A DNA stretch of 64,000 bases from Cavia porcellus (GCF_034190915.1 NW_026947492.1:13503501-13567500); one strand, 5' to 3'; counted from the first letter of the stretch, positions 24,545 through 36,782 are shown. A program made the numbers and translations. The notes: a model not told the origin generated them from the letters alone.

Positions 24545-24700
24545 GTTGTTTTTGTGTTTTGAGACAAGATCTTGCCATGTAGCTCAGCCTTGGCCTTCAG
24601 CTCATTATGTAGTTGCAGACTGGCTTCAAACTCACAGGGACTCTCCTGGCCCAACCTCCTGTGTGCTGGGATACAGGCATGTGTCATGACATATGACTTC
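24545..24700 (-). repeat. B1 SINE, antisense
   Basis: It reads GAGACAAGATCTTGCCATGT, then AGACTGGCTTCAAACTCAC, then GTGCTGGGATACAGGCATG. This is the antisense B1 order. It ends about 95 bases before exon 11. Confidence 0.8.
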
Positions 24701-24794
24701 CTCCTATTTTTTAATTGGTTTTCCAGTAGAAAGTTTGTGTCTGAGGGGAATGAATTGTACCTAACAAGTATGTCATCTCTCTCTCCCATTTTAG

Positions 24795-24917
24795 CTACCA
24801 CCATCTGTGATCTGGACACCCAGTTCCGGTGCCAGGAGTCTGGGACTTGTATCCCACTCTCCTATAAATGTGACCTCGAGGATGACTGTGGAGACAACAG
24901 TGATGAAAGTCACTGTG
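24795..24917 (+). CDS. SORL1: SORL1 window exon 11: LDLR class A repeat 2
   Basis: It encodes [20 protein letters not shown] followed by [20 protein letters not shown]. Six cysteines and DNSDE complete a calcium-binding class A module. The start is fixed by the acceptor TTTTAG and by the split proline codon shared with exon 10. The donor is GTAAGG. Confidence 0.98.
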
Positions 24918-25469
24918 GTAAGGGCACATGGTATCCAGAAATCCACTCTGGGGGAAGGGGCAGGGCTGTTACCATGTTATACTAGTGAGTGGGGTGGGCA
25001 GGGAATGGAGATTTTTGATATGCATTTCAGTATTTATTTTCTTTAAGCTGCATGATCATCTCGGTCTACATGGCAGCATTCTAGAAATATCTGATCAGAG
25101 TTAAGGGGACACTGATCCAGAGTTAAGGGGATTCATGGTCAGAAAAGATAGAGCCTACACTCAGCTGCTATCGCTTGTTTTTTTCCTTGCTTGGCTTTTG
25201 TTTTATAATCTGGAAAGCAGAAACAGACCCTGCTTTGTCTTGCAGAGACGCTATTAGGGGGACATGTGATGGTGAGGAAGATTTCTGAATGGTTTCAGTG
25301 GGTGGTTAACAGGAATGCAGACTGGGGTGGGTGTGAAACAGGCTGCTTGGAGGCACAGATCTGTACCTTTGTGAACTGCTTGTTTTTTTAAGCTATCCAC
25401 ATTCGGTAAACTCTGTTAAAAGTCAGCAGACATACAAGCTTTGATCGAACACCTGTTTTCTGAATGGGA

Positions 25470-25625
25470 ATGTAAAACTTTAGAACAGTGCCTGACAATG
25501 ACAGGGAATGGTAAGTATTCTACAGTCCGGTCCTTTTAATCCCCACATGGAGTCAGTGAGGTCCATAGGAGTCAGGGGCGTATTTAGGGTGACACAGTAG
25601 TCTGGTTCAGAATGGAGGAGCAAGT
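25470..25625 (-). repeat. MIR-like relic
   Basis: AGAACAGTGCCTGACAATGA leads into GGTAAGTATTC and then TTTTAATCCCCACATGGAGT. This is MIR-related, but too degenerate to be sure of orientation or limits. Confidence 0.35.
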
Positions 25626-26479
25626 GAGTGGGACCTGCGTCTCCTATTTCCTGCTCTCATCCTCTTTCTGATGCCCGCCATTGCTGTCAGTTTCATGAGC
25701 CCTTAGCAGGCTCTGGTTTTGTGCTTGCTGATCACTGAAGAAAACGCTGTGCAGTGTGCGTAGTACACCAGGTTGGAGGGACCAAGGCACAGAAAGGAAG
25801 TGAGAATGGAGGCCAGATGCTGCCCCGGTCATGGCGATGAGTCGGTGTGCCTGGCCAGGCCCTCTCTCCTGTCTGCGGGGTCAGATCCAGCCAGCTGTGC
25901 ATATGCACATGGATAGGGCTTGCTTTGTTAGGAGCAGGTGTTTTGACTCACAGGGCCTGAAATAAAGCGAGCAGGGACTGCTCATAAATCACTTTAACAC
26001 AAGGAAACGAGTGGAGCGCATTCAGGGCCACTTTCACATGGATGGTAACCCTGGTTTGGCTCTGGGAAGAATTTTTTTTCTTTGTGGTTCTATAATTCTC
26101 CTTCTTTGTGGGCTGTAAAACATGTGCTTGAGATTCTCAGGCATTTTCTCCCATGTTCCTGTCTCTGCCTCCGCTGTTCTCAGGAGGCTGAAGTGAGCCA
26201 AAGGTCTAGATTAGGGGGGAGGAAGCTCCACACGGCTTTGTGTTCCTGTCACCGAGCTCCCCCAGGGCACGTGGTCGGCATCTTCGTTATGCCCCATTCC
26301 TGCCAATTGGTCCCGAATCCATCCCCAGGTCCCACTTCGTCCCTTCTCTGATGCAAATCCTCTGCATGCCCCTAGAATCTCCATTGTAAGTGTCCACTTC
26401 ACTACCTTCACTGTTAACCTGCTGCTTAGCTCCTCTTATTTCCTCCAACTGTGGAAAATTCCACTTGAAAGCTCCATGT

Positions 26480-26795
26480 CTCAGTCTTTTGGGGGCTGCT
26501 ATTATGAAATAACGTAGAATGAGTAGTTTATTAGCAATGACATTTATTTTTCCTGTTTTTGGAGCTGAGAAGTCCAAGATCAGATCACCCCCAGATTCAG
26601 TGTCTGGTGAGGACCTTTCCCATTGACCTTCTCTATATCCTTACAGGAAAGGTAAACCCTTGTATCTCTTTAGTAAGGTTACCCATTCCATGCTTAATGA
26701 TCTCAAAAAGGCTTCACCTCTTGAGGTAATTGCACATATAAATTTAAGAGAACATATTCAGACCATAGCTTCTGAGAACCATCTCCATGGAGCTA
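26480..26795 (-). mobile_element. MaLR (MLT1-like) LTR relic, antisense
   Basis: It reads TTTTGGGGGCTGCTATTATG, then GGAGCTGAGAAGTCCAAGAT, then TGGTGAGGACCTTTCC, CTCAAAAAGGCTTCACCTCT and AGAACATATTCAGACCATAG. This is the antisense order of MLT1/MST-type LTRs. No retroviral coding sequence is present. Confidence 0.65.
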
Positions 26796-27421
26796 GGGAA
26801 GGATATTGTAGCATGTCTAATGTCAGGATACACTGGCTTTGAGACCGCCTTCCCCACTGACATCCAGAACATTGCCCTAAGATGTGTTTCCTCCTGCATG
26901 GAAGCTCAGCTCTCATCTTTCTTGCCATGAGCCGAGCCTCACCACATGATCGGCACACATGGACCTCTCATTACTAGAATGTGGTTTTCTCAAACCACAT
27001 GCCATGTCTCTAGGAGTCTTGGGTTTCCTTGAAAATTTTCCTCTTTGATCTCCTGCATCACTGCTGCCAGCTCTGTTCCCATCTTAGCACAGAAGACGAT
27101 GATATCTGTGGACTACACAGTATAAATCTGCAAGGCTGGTCTTGCCAGAGGCAGCCCACTGTGGGAGTCTAAGGATGTTAATAATCCATTTGCATTATGT
27201 TGGTGGAAATTACTCTAAGTGAACATATATCACTGGTTAAAGGTCTCCCTGGCCATATGTTTACAGGTAAAAAATGATAAACATTCCTAGTCAAAGTTCT
27301 CTTTATCTGAGTTATATACAGGTAATCCATGCCCTTGTCTCCAGCCCTACGAGCTTTGATACCAGACAGAATTCTGAGCAAGCCTTTATCTTCACACCAA
27401 TATCTGTTGTCTCCCCTGCAG

Positions 27422-27541
27422 AAATGCACCAGTGCCGGAGCGACGAGTACAACTGCAGCTCTGGCATGTGCATCCGCTCGTCCTGGGTGTGCGACGGGGA
27501 CAATGACTGCAGGGACTGGTCTGACGAAGCCAACTGTACCG
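27422..27541 (+). CDS. SORL1: SORL1 window exon 12: LDLR class A repeat 3
   Basis: It encodes [20 protein letters not shown] followed by [20 protein letters not shown]. Six cysteines and DWSDE are present, and the NCS and NCT sequons suggest glycosylation. The donor is GTCAGT, with C in place of the usual purine at +3. Confidence 0.98.
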
Positions 27542-28904
27542 GTCAGTACTTCCTAGCCTCAGTCACCAGTACTTACCTGTTCATGTGCAAGTTAGCATGC
27601 ATCCTTACCTGGTCATAGAATCTGAAGTCTGAGGATCATCTTGGACTTTAGAGGCCAACTGATGAGTGATTCTCAGCGGGCTGGGATGAGACAAGGAGCT
27701 TGTGCCAGAATATAAATAAAGTCTCAGTAAGGAAAGTGCCGATAGAGCTAAACAGTGTGCGGAGTGATATAGTTGGTTTTATTCTGGTTCACTCATCTCA
27801 GTTCTTTGGGTCCAGCAATAAACAGTTCGCCCATCAGCCCCTGGTCTGGGGACCATCCTTGGAGTAGGGCTAAGCTAGATCATGTTTTTCAAATGGAGCA
27901 TCTCAGGGTCTTCTAAACCAGTACAAGTAAATCATACTTGTGCTTATTTGACATAAAATTCCACTAACAATAAAAATTAGACACATAAATGTAAAGGGAA
28001 TAACAGGTATAAGAAAAGGACACTGTTCTAATTCTTGCTATAGGATCACTCATAGTATTTTTATGAATCCATGAATGAATTAGTGGTGGCCACCTACATT
28101 GTGGTGTGGAGAGTAGGTACTACTTTGCCTCCCATGTACAGGATGGAGCCAACATGCATTCAGGTCGGTAGCCATGTACCTCACATGGGATGCTACGTGA
28201 CATTACCACATTGCAGCCCCTGAGAAAGCTCCCTCATGTCCTTTCTGGTGTAGTCTCAATGTCTGTGCATCTGCTTCTGGAAAATGCTTTTGTGCACAAG
28301 TGTGGCCCATATAGTGGTTGAAGGAGGTGCTGTTAGCCCTGGAAACACACAGAAGCTGACTGGAAGCTTTGGGTTTAGATGGAAAATTAGCGAATGAATT
28401 AGAGGGATACACTTGAGCATTTTAGTTTGTGAGTTGCAGTGTGGTAGAACATCTTGTTTGCACAACCCTGTTAGCTAGTCTTGGTTTCAACAGCATGTGC
28501 TCGTCTTCCAGAATGAATTACTAACTTCGGTTCTGTGGGCGGGTTTCTCATGCACTCCCACTTTTATCTCTGGCTTTTTCCTGCCAGGGCTCACAGGGAA
28601 AATTTATAGTTAATGCCACTCAGCCGCAGCCTCGTTCCCATGGCTGTTTATCCAGGTGTTTTCAGGATGATTCTTCTCATATCAGGATGGTTAGAGACCT
28701 GATGTAAGTCCATTATAATGTGTGATGTGATATTTCACTTCCTCATGTATTAAATCAGTGATGTACAATGTCAAAAAAATAAGTCAGGGCTGACCTCCCT
28801 TTGCCCTGTTGTGCATACATGCTCTCTGTTTCACTTCCTCTTCTGCTATGCATGAGGGTCTGGGCAGTCTGGATTCCCTTCAACCTACCCTTCTCTGGTT
28901 TTGG

Positions 28905-29170
28905 GCATTGTGTTGGTTACTTTTCTTTCATTGCTGAGATGAAATACCTGCTGCCCAAAATAAAGGGAGGAAAAGTTTATTTAGCTGACGGTTTGTGGAG
29001 GTTTCAGTCCATACTCAGCTGGCTCCAAAGCAGAGTGGCACATGACAGAGGGGCAGTGGTTCATGGTGGCAGCAGATACCAAAAGCAACAAGAGAAAAGC
29101 CTATGAGAGAAGACTCTTTCTGTCCCTTGTATTGTATCTCAGCCACACCCACTTGGATGTAGCCACGCAT
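28905..29170 (-). mobile_element. MaLR-type LTR relic, antisense
   Basis: It reads TTGTGTTGGTTACTTTTCTT, then GATGAAATACCTGCTGCCCA, GAGGAAAAGTTTATTTAGC, GGAGGTTTCAGTCCATACTC and CAGTGGTTCATGGTGGCAGC. This resembles the 3' half of a rodent MaLR LTR read backwards. Confidence 0.5.
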
Positions 29171-29364
29171 ATACATTTGATTTCTTTTAGCTACTAGTTT
29201 TAGTCATTATGTGTGTGTTCTTAATATTATTCTCCTCTCCTAGATATACAAGCTCTAGAATTCTTGCCTATGATTCCAACACTAAAATACTTACTAAAGT
29301 ATTATGTATTTTAAAGCACTAAATATTTAGTATTTTAGCTTTATAATTTAAAAATCCTAAAATT

Positions 29365-29455
29365 AGTGTTCGAAGTACACAGCTCAGGGGTGAGTGCATA
29401 TCTAGTGTGTATCAGCCCCTGGGTTCCCTCCCCAGAACCACTAAGCAACAAAAGT
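29365..29455 (+). repeat. ID-like SINE fragment
   Basis: ACACAGCTCAGGGGTGAGTG and CCCCTGGGTTCCCTCCCCAG resemble a diverged ID A-box and B-box region, followed by an A-rich tail. Confidence 0.45.
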
Positions 29456-29799
29456 TTGCCATTTTTTTTCTTCTTAATAATCAAACTTACCTCTCTAGGG
29501 ACACAACTATTTGCCAGGGATCTTTACTTCTTGTAGTCGGTGGCTTTTTCTGTTATTCTCACAGCACAAATCCAAGAGAAGTAAACTCAAGGTTTCATTA
29601 GTGTAACATGTCCTTAACATGTTTCTACTGTTAAAACCACCAGTGGTACATGCATGGGTGTACTACCTGATGGGACTGTCCCTTACCACCCCATAGGTGA
29701 ATCACTCATGTACCACCAGTGGTTTGGAGCCATCCAGCAGTGAGATGTATGAATTTTGGCCCTGTTGTGAATGTGTTAGTGCTCAATCTTGAATTCAAA

Positions 29800-30720
29800 T
29801 AGGCCTGAATTTCAAGATTGATAATAACTTTCTTTAATTACTCTATTTCTTTCTGGTTTCTTATGCCAATTGGAATTCTACTGTGAGATTATCCATTAAA
29901 ATAACAAGTCTTCGCTCTCCACTTACCTTTATTTATTGCCATTGTTCTGGAGTTTCCCCTACCTCTATGTAGTTATTTTTATTTGTTTGGATTGTATCTT
30001 GTTTTCTTTTTAAGGTCAGACCACTTAAATTTCTCATTAATTCTGGGTTATAATATTTTATAATACAGGGATGGCTGTTGGCTACTTTCTCTGGTCTTCT
30101 TTTAAGCGATTGCTTTGAGTTATTTGTCTTTTATTTATGCCTCCTGTTTTTATGTTTGCTGTCTCTTTAGGGCTTTGTGCTAGAATCTAAGTTATTTCTT
30201 CCCACTTGCTTTCCAGTTTCACAGTTCTCTTTTCATCTAAATCTAATGTGCTGTTTGATATATCTGTTGAGATTTTTATTACCACGATTATAGTTTTTAC
30301 ATCTTGTTTATCTTTTTTCAGATGTACCTTTTCATTTTTTAACGTTTCTCTCTATGCTTTGTTTTGTCTTTTATATCATTAATTATTCAAATTGTGTTTA
30401 TGTTCATTTTGTTGTTGTTGTTGTGTACTTCCTAATGGTCGAGTGTTTGTAAGAAATGAGACAGTCCTCCTCATTGCTTTTGGTCAGATGTTCTAGGAGG
30501 TCCTTGTAAGTCAGGGAAGATATAAATCAGAGAGTAAGTCTAGGATAATGACTTTTATCAGAAACTGATACTCTATCTCCTGGATTCTTTATTCTGTTAG
30601 TCCTGCTGTTCCCATATTTATGGTGAATCCACTTGTGCAGAAGATTCTTCTTTTCCTCCCCAAATTCTTGAATCTGGATTAAAATCAATCTCCTCTGTCT
30701 TTATAATTTTTTTGAAAAAT
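29800..30720 (-). repeat. LINE-like AT-rich relic
   Basis: T-rich sequence with ATCTAATGTGCTGTTTGATA and TCTGTTGAGATTTTTATTA resembles the antisense side of an old L1M element. No reading frame survives and the assignment is weak. Confidence 0.3.
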
Positions 30721-32009
30721 TAAACATATGTTATTTACTAGGCACTGAAAATCAGAGCCTAATAAATTACTCACGTGATAGAAAATTCCAGAAAAAGAGA
30801 ACCTCATATGCATTCTGGTCATGCCTGACCACTTGAGCGAAATTGTGCAAACCAATCAATGCTTCTGATCTCAGCTTCTGGGATTGTATCTGGAGATCTC
30901 AGATGTGCCTCCCAGAGTTGTCATTTGGAAACCCCACTAGCACTTTGCAATTGTTTTCAGTTGAAAATGAAATGCACAGCCTGAATAATAAGTAGATTAG
31001 TATGGCATCAGTTTAGGCGACTTTATATTTTATGAAAGTAAGCAAGGATATAGTGAAAAATTTTATTTTAAAGCTGCCAGACTTGTGACACCAATAAATC
31101 AAAAATATTTCCGGTGATGGCTCTTACTGGGGCAGAAACTCATGTAACATGCATGATTCATCTTATCACAGATAAACGTCTTTTTAAAATATACTTAATG
31201 AATGCTAAGTGCCAATGGTTGTAAATACTGAAACTTATTTCCATGCTACCAAACTCAGCCTTGGTGTTCCCATAGATGATAAGACACAGTTAATGGATTG
31301 CACTTAAGTGTTTCAAAAAGTCAGATGCTTTGTATTTCTAACCATCACAAAATAATAGCCTCAGAGTAAGCCAATTTTCCCAACCCTTGAGCAGTTTATT
31401 TCCAGTTATCGCAGTTGAATAGAAAATTGTAGTTGAACAACCCACTTTGGTTTGTTTTGCCTCCTCCTCTGATGAAGACACCTTGTTCTCACGGAAACTC
31501 ACACAGAGCCTTGCTAGATTATCAGAGCCTCATCCCCACTCGGGTTCAGCGTCCGTGGCTTTGCTGCCCATCATTTCAGATACCTGTGACAACCATAGTC
31601 CAAACATTTTACACGGAAAGTTCCAGCAAAAAGTAACTCATAAGTTTTAAGTAACTTTTGTTATTCATGTTGTTATAATTGCTCTATTTCATTTTTTGTT
31701 ATTGTTAATCTCTTATCGGGTATATGATTGAACTTCATTGGTGTGTCTACCCTGGAGAAACACCATATATGTATGTTTCACCAACAGCCAAAGTTTTAGG
31801 CATCCATACGACATCTCAGAATGTTTCCCTGTGGGTCAGAGGATTACTGTGGCTTATTTTATTTTGGTTGTAAACAAGGCCAGTTCTGGCCTTTCTTGAA
31901 CAACAAATAGACACAAATAGAGGGCAAAGGGGAAATGGGATGCAAAAGGCACTTATAGTGTTCCTGGGTTTGAGGCGGATATTATACACTTGAATCTGGT
32001 GGGGTTTTT

Positions 32010-32100
32010 GTTTTGTTTGGTTTTGATACTGGGGATCGAACCCAGGGCCTTGTGCATGCAACACAAGAGCTCTGGCACTGAGCCACATCCCCAGCCCCTG
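32010..32100 (-). repeat. ID-type SINE, antisense
   Basis: It reads ACTGGGGATCGAACCCAGGG, then CCTTGTGCATGCAACACAAG, then CACTGAGCCACATCCCCAGC. This is a well preserved antisense ID body. Confidence 0.88.
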
Positions 32101-32261
32101 AACACTGGTTTTTGACAGAGATTTTGCTATGTTTCTAAAGGACATCAGGTGACCTCAACCCATATATGGAAATGAGGTTCACTTGTAACTGATCCTTTGT
32201 TTTGCTCCTCTTCCCCCTCCTCCTCCTGGTCCTCATCCTCCTCTATTTGTGTACTGGTCCT

Positions 32262-32329
32262 TCTCCTCCTCCTCCTCCTCCTCCTCCTCCTCCTCCTCCT
32301 CCTCCTCCTCCTCCTCCTCCTCCTCCTCC
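32262..32329 (+). repeat. (CTC)n trinucleotide microsatellite
   Basis: About 22 uninterrupted CTC units lie inside a wider pyrimidine-rich region (about 32190-32410). Translated by chance it gives a poly-proline frame on + and poly-glycine on -. These are not genes. Confidence 0.97.
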
Positions 32330-33113
32330 CCTTCCAGCCGCTTCTGTTCTTCCTCTTCCTCTTCTCTTTCTACTAGTACTTCTCCTCCTCCTCTTTCCCT
32401 TTTTTAAAGTGATTGTGATGGACACTATTTATTACCGGTTGGAGGTTGTTCCTCTTGAGTGTCCAGGACACCAGGTTTTTCTAGGAGCTAAGGTCTGTTT
32501 TCTTTGAAGCTTTGAATGAACCTTAATGTTTTTTGTGGTCTGAATTTGAAATTGGGTCATTCTTTTTGTTTTTGAGTGTTGTAAATTCACAGACCTTCAG
32601 ACCTTCTGAGATTGCGTAGATGTCAGTATAAGCAGAAAACTTTGAGCCTTCCTGAGAGTGGTTGGACCAGGTATAGAACTTTATCTCCAGAGCACACACC
32701 ACCATTCCTTATTTCATAGCACTGGGTGAATAGGAGGACTTATATGAGAGGATAAAGTAGCAACGTGTTACAGAAGAAGTACAGGCTATGATATATAAGT
32801 GTGTTCATTTTCCCAAGCCTGTTTCTCATTTGTGGAAATGAGACCTCAGAGAGCTTGGTGAAGAGGGGTGAGTTTGGGCGTGGCATGCAGGCCTGGGTAG
32901 TAGCTCCTATGCTGCCGTGTAGCCCACAGCCTGGAATCCCTGCCTGTGGAGAGAGAGCAGCTTCTCCCCCATTTGCCTCAGGTGCCTGAGTCCTTGCAGG
33001 TGCGCCAGCAGTTCACACCGTAATCCCTTGGCACAGCCTCATCTCTGTCCACCCCTGATGGTTGATGGGGAGGAGAGGAGTGAAGTGTGACTGTCCCCCT
33101 TTTATCTTGGCAG

Positions 33114-33239
33114 CCATCTATCACACCTGTGAGGCCTCCAACTTCCAGTGCCGCAATGGGCACTGCATACCCCAGCGGTGGGCATGTGACGGCGACACAG
33201 ACTGTCAGGATGGTTCTGATGAGGATCCTGTCAGCTGTG
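33114..33239 (+). CDS. SORL1: SORL1 window exon 13: LDLR class A repeat 4
   Basis: It encodes [20 protein letters not shown] followed by [20 protein letters not shown] and SC. DGSDE supplies the calcium ligands. The last inter-cysteine spacing is two residues longer than in neighbours such as repeat 3 (DEDPVSC), as in human SorLA. The donor is GTAAGT. Confidence 0.98.
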
Positions 33240-33764
33240 GTAAGTACTGAGCCTCGCTCACTCTGGAGCTCCCTCAGTGACTGCTCTCAGGATCAGCAGC
33301 AGCCGTGCTAGACAAGCCCAAGAGTCTGAGATGACACACCACAAAGCAGTATTCACAGTGCTGTTTGACGCCAACTATTCTTAAGGTTTTCTGTCCTTAT
33401 CCCTTTGCCAAACCACCCAACATCTAATACGATCATGCTTATCATCTACATGTCTTTATATGGTCTACTTAAAAAAAACAACATGATTAGTACAAGTTTG
33501 CAGTGTATAATGGCCGTGTGCATTGCGGGAAGTTGGTTATATGTACATGTACGTAACACATCTTAAGTTGTTTCTATGTACCCCTATTTTCTATGGTTAG
33601 CATGTTTTATGGAAGTTTCATATTTAGTTTTTATTGCTACAACCTCTTAGTTGAGTCCTGCCTGGGCAGTTGAGTACTTTTAGTTTTATATTGTTGTGCT
33701 GGCACAGTTAATCATGTCCTTGGAAGTGAAAGCTTGTTTTTCTTTTGCAACATTTCCTGGAGCA

Positions 33765-34065
33765 TTGTCTTAGTCACTTTCCTCATCACCGAGTCGTAGT
33801 ACTCAACACTCCCAGCTTACAGGAGGAGGGGTTTATTTTGGCTCATGGTTCTAGTCCTTGCTGGGTTGACTATAAGGCAGAAACAACACAGTGGCAGAGA
33901 GGTGTAGCCAGGAAAGCTGCTCACATCATGGTGGCCAGGAAGCGGGAAAAAAAAGTCAGTACTAGGGAGGGAGACACCCTGCCAGGTCACACTCCCAGGG
34001 GCACACCTCCAACCAGGCTCCACCTCCCCACAGCAGGTCAGTGACTATGTCCCCCAAATCTGACC
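33765..34065 (-). mobile_element. MaLR-type LTR relic, antisense
   Basis: It reads TCTTAGTCACTTTCCTCATC, then GGAGGGGTTTATTTTGGCTC, TCACATCATGGTGGCCAGGA and CACCTCCAACCAGGCTCCAC. It appears to be of the same broad family as the copies at 7.3 and 29 kb. Non-coding. Confidence 0.55.
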
Positions 34066-34654
34066 ACTGTCCTGTCCTTTGACTAATTTCCTAGGAATGA
34101 TGACTTTTTCTGGGATTAAAATGCATTTTCTTGCCTTCTATCTAAACCCCTTGGAGCTATCTGCCAAACAATGATTTTGCAAGGCTACAGCTGCCCTGTA
34201 GAGCTGATGTTTAATTCTAACGTTGAGCGGTGACAACTGCTCAGAAAAGAGGGTAAACTAGTGTGAGAGCTTCTGATTATTCATCTTGGTTCTAGCTTAA
34301 TTTCCCCTGGAACTGGTTATGAAATCTCAGGCTTTTAAACAGTTTTTTAGGCAGGGTTTTTCCAAACAGGCTTTGTGTTAGAATTCCTGAAGAATTAAGG
34401 CTACAAGTGAGTCAAAGAGATTTAAAAATCTAGGATTTTATAATGGGAATTCATGTCCTCATTTCTTTCTATTCACTGAAACTTTTCTGTTTGGCCTAAA
34501 GATATACTTAATTTTTGAATATGTGATACATTTACTTGGTTCACACTAGCAGAAATGCAAAAACACTGCAGTAGAAATTGCTCTTCTGTCTGCCCCATTC
34601 TGACCCTATCCTTGTAACAAACCAGGCTTTAATATCTTTTCAGAATATTTTGCA

Positions 34655-35070
34655 CATATACAGTCATGCAGTCCATAATGATATTTCTATCAGCGATACA
34701 CTACATTTATGATGGTGATCCCATGAGATTGTAATGACACTGAAACTTTCCTATCACCCAGTAATACTGTAGCCTTTCTCAGAGTGCAGTGCTTTACACT
34801 CTGAGTGTTTGTAGTGGTAAATAACATACCACACTGCTATTTGTACAGCACATAAAATTACAAACATCATATGATAATTAATAATAAACAACTGTGTCAC
34901 CAACGGACCTGTTTGTTATGCAATGGATTTTATCTCTGTTGCACAATGCACCCTTCTAATTGCTAGAAGAAAAGTTCACTATAATGACTGGAGCGTGCTC
35001 TGCTGCATTGCCCTGGCAGCAGCCTCATACATCTTGTGTTTACCACATCTGTGGAACATCCAGAGAGCAT
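34655..35070 (+). mobile_element. Tigger/pogo-like DNA transposon relic
   Basis: ACAGTCATGCAGTCCATAAT, then GATGGTGATCCCATGAGATT and CTATCACCCAGTAATACTGT follow an old mammalian pogo-group element as I recall it. No transposase frame survives. Confidence 0.4.
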
Positions 35071-35454
35071 GTTGAGTGATCTGTCTATACCAGCTAGGTC
35101 TGTGTAAATATATTCTGATTTTCAAATGTCAAAAAAATCGACTGGTTTCTCAGAACATAGCTGTTGTGGCAATGTATTGCTATATAAACAAAATTTAAAT
35201 ATGCTCTGTATTCTTGTCCTATTTTATGCAAATAACCTTACACTGCATGTGGTTTTTTATCTTTCACATGACCAATGTCTGGTGGAAAAATTTCCATATT
35301 GCTCCTTTTTAATCTGGGTGTCGCTGCCTAACGTTCTAATGCACAGTCGTTTATTAAACAGTCCCGTCATGATGGACATGTAGCTGGGTTTTGATCTATT
35401 ACAACTAGCAATGGAGTGTAACGCTTGTACTTAAAATTAAGGATAGACTTTTAT

Positions 35455-35584
35455 CTTATATGCACATTATTTTTCAGTTGCGTAGGACACATTTCTACAT
35501 TTGTAGTTGTTGGCTCCATCTTATATGCACATTATTTTTCAGTTGTGTAGGACACATTTCTACATTTGTAATTGTTGGCTCCAA
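35455..35584 (+). repeat. 65-bp tandem duplication
   Basis: Two adjacent 65-base copies (35455-35519 and 35520-35584) differ at three positions, one of them the last base. Each contains TATTTTTCAG, which resembles a splice acceptor. The array ends 134 bases before exon 14. Confidence 0.97.
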
Positions 35585-35718
35585 GGATATATACATTTGT
35601 AATGTTGCTAATTATTGCCGACATCATAGGGTTAACAAACTTACACCCTGCCTTAAGGGATGTGTGAGTGCCTGCCTATTGCTTCATCATTTGTTGCTGT
35701 TGTTGGATTACATTTTAG

Positions 35719-35826
35719 AGAAGAAGTGCAATGGATTCCGCTGCCCCAACGGCACCTGTATCCCATCCAGCAAACACTGCGATGGCCTACGGGACTGCTC
35801 CGATGGCTCGGATGAACAGCACTGCG
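35719..35826 (+). CDS. SORL1: SORL1 window exon 14: LDLR class A repeat 5
   Basis: It encodes [20 protein letters not shown] followed by [16 protein letters not shown]. This is the shortest class A exon (108 bases), with six cysteines and DGSDE; NGT is a sequon. The acceptor is CATTTTAG and the donor GTGAGT. Confidence 0.98.
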
Positions 35827-36524
35827 GTGAGTCCTCTCCTCTTACCAGGGTGAAAGAAGTGTATCAGCTGGGTCAAACCCAGTTGTTTCTCCAGTACCTC
35901 TATCCGGTGAGCTTTTGATCCTTGACTGTGGAGTGCTTGGCTAGGATCTAGGAACCGATCAGGCAGGGAGATAAGACTTGGGCAGAGGAGAGCAGGATGA
36001 GGGCTGGGGACTGGGATTAGTTTATGCTTGGGTGTTACTGTTTGGCTGCCGCGTACACCTCATTTATACTGAAGATGGTAATTTTTCAACTTTCATGTGA
36101 CGTTCATATATGTTATGGAGAAAAGGTCAAGAAATAAGAACTGGAAGAGAAAATGTTTTGTTATGTTTGATTGTTGTCAGTGTTCCAAAGCTGGAGCATT
36201 AGGCACTGAAGAATTACAGCAAGTCGGCCATTTACTTTCAATTAGACAGTTGCTTCTCTTTGATTGGTTTCATGAGTGTTGCTGATTGTTACTTTAGAAA
36301 GCATTTACATGCCAGGTGACTGTTTCCATCCCCAGTTCTCTTTAGGGTACCTTGGGCTAGTGGTGCTCACCCTTGAGTATACAGTGAAATCACCTGCAGA
36401 GCCGGAGCCTGGGCATTAACCCAAACATTCTGAGTTGTTTAGCGTGACTTGGGCCTTGGGTTTTTGTTTGTTTGTTTCCATGTATTTCTCACGTGCAGGC
36501 CACAGTGAGAAATAATGTGTTAGG

Positions 36525-36720
36525 TAGGGGGTGGCAACCTGGCTGTGGACCAGATTCTGTTCTTTTACATGAAGTGGTATTGGAACACAGTAACCACTGT
36601 TTGCTGATGGATTGCCTGGGCTGATCACATGTCATAGCAATGAAACTGGGCAGCTACAGGAAGCTGTGTGTGTGCAAAGCCTAACATCTTTGCTCTCTGG
36701 CTGTGATAGTAAGGTTCTTC
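36525..36720 (+). mobile_element. MER5A-like hAT transposon relic
   Basis: It reads TGTGGACCAGATTCTG, then GGTATTGGAACACAGTAACC, then GATTGCCTGGGCTGATC, and ends with GCAAAGCCTAACATC. This matches the MER5A pattern (hAT-Charlie group, non-autonomous). Confidence 0.65.
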
Positions 36721-36760
36721 ATAGAAAAAAAATAAAACAGACATTAAGAGAAAGAGACAG

Positions 36761-36782
36761 GCAGACAGACAGACAGACAGAT
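36761..36782 (+). repeat. (GACA)n microsatellite
   Basis: About five GACA units lie in a purine-rich context just upstream of the LTR relic. Confidence 0.9.

Larger units (their letters stand above)
21373..24794 (+). other. SORL1: Intron 10
   Basis: A 3.4-kb intron. An old dispersed repeat lies near 22020-22470, a MIR-like relic near 24000-24195 and a B1 near 24545-24700. About 22700-23990 has no recognised feature. Confidence 0.6.
24918..27421 (+). other. SORL1: Intron 11
   Basis: A MIR-like relic lies near 25470-25625 and a MaLR-type LTR near 26480-26795. A short imperfect repeat of ATCAGAGTTAAGGGG occurs at 25094-25130. About 25640-26480 shows nothing recognised. Confidence 0.6.
27542..33113 (+). 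other. SORL1: Intron 12
   Basis: The longest intron here (5.6 kb). It holds a MaLR-type LTR, an ID-like SINE, LINE-like AT-rich sequence near 29800-30720, an antisense ID SINE and a long CTC tract, each listed separately. About 27560-28890 and 30730-32000 show nothing I can name. Confidence 0.6.
33240..35718 (+). other. SORL1: Intron 13
   Basis: It holds a MaLR-type LTR, a Tigger-like relic and a 65-base tandem duplication close to the next exon, listed separately. About 34070-34640 shows nothing recognised. Confidence 0.6.

Noticed and set aside
32202..32507. Poly-proline and poly-glycine open frames
   Set aside because: They are translations of the CTC microsatellite.
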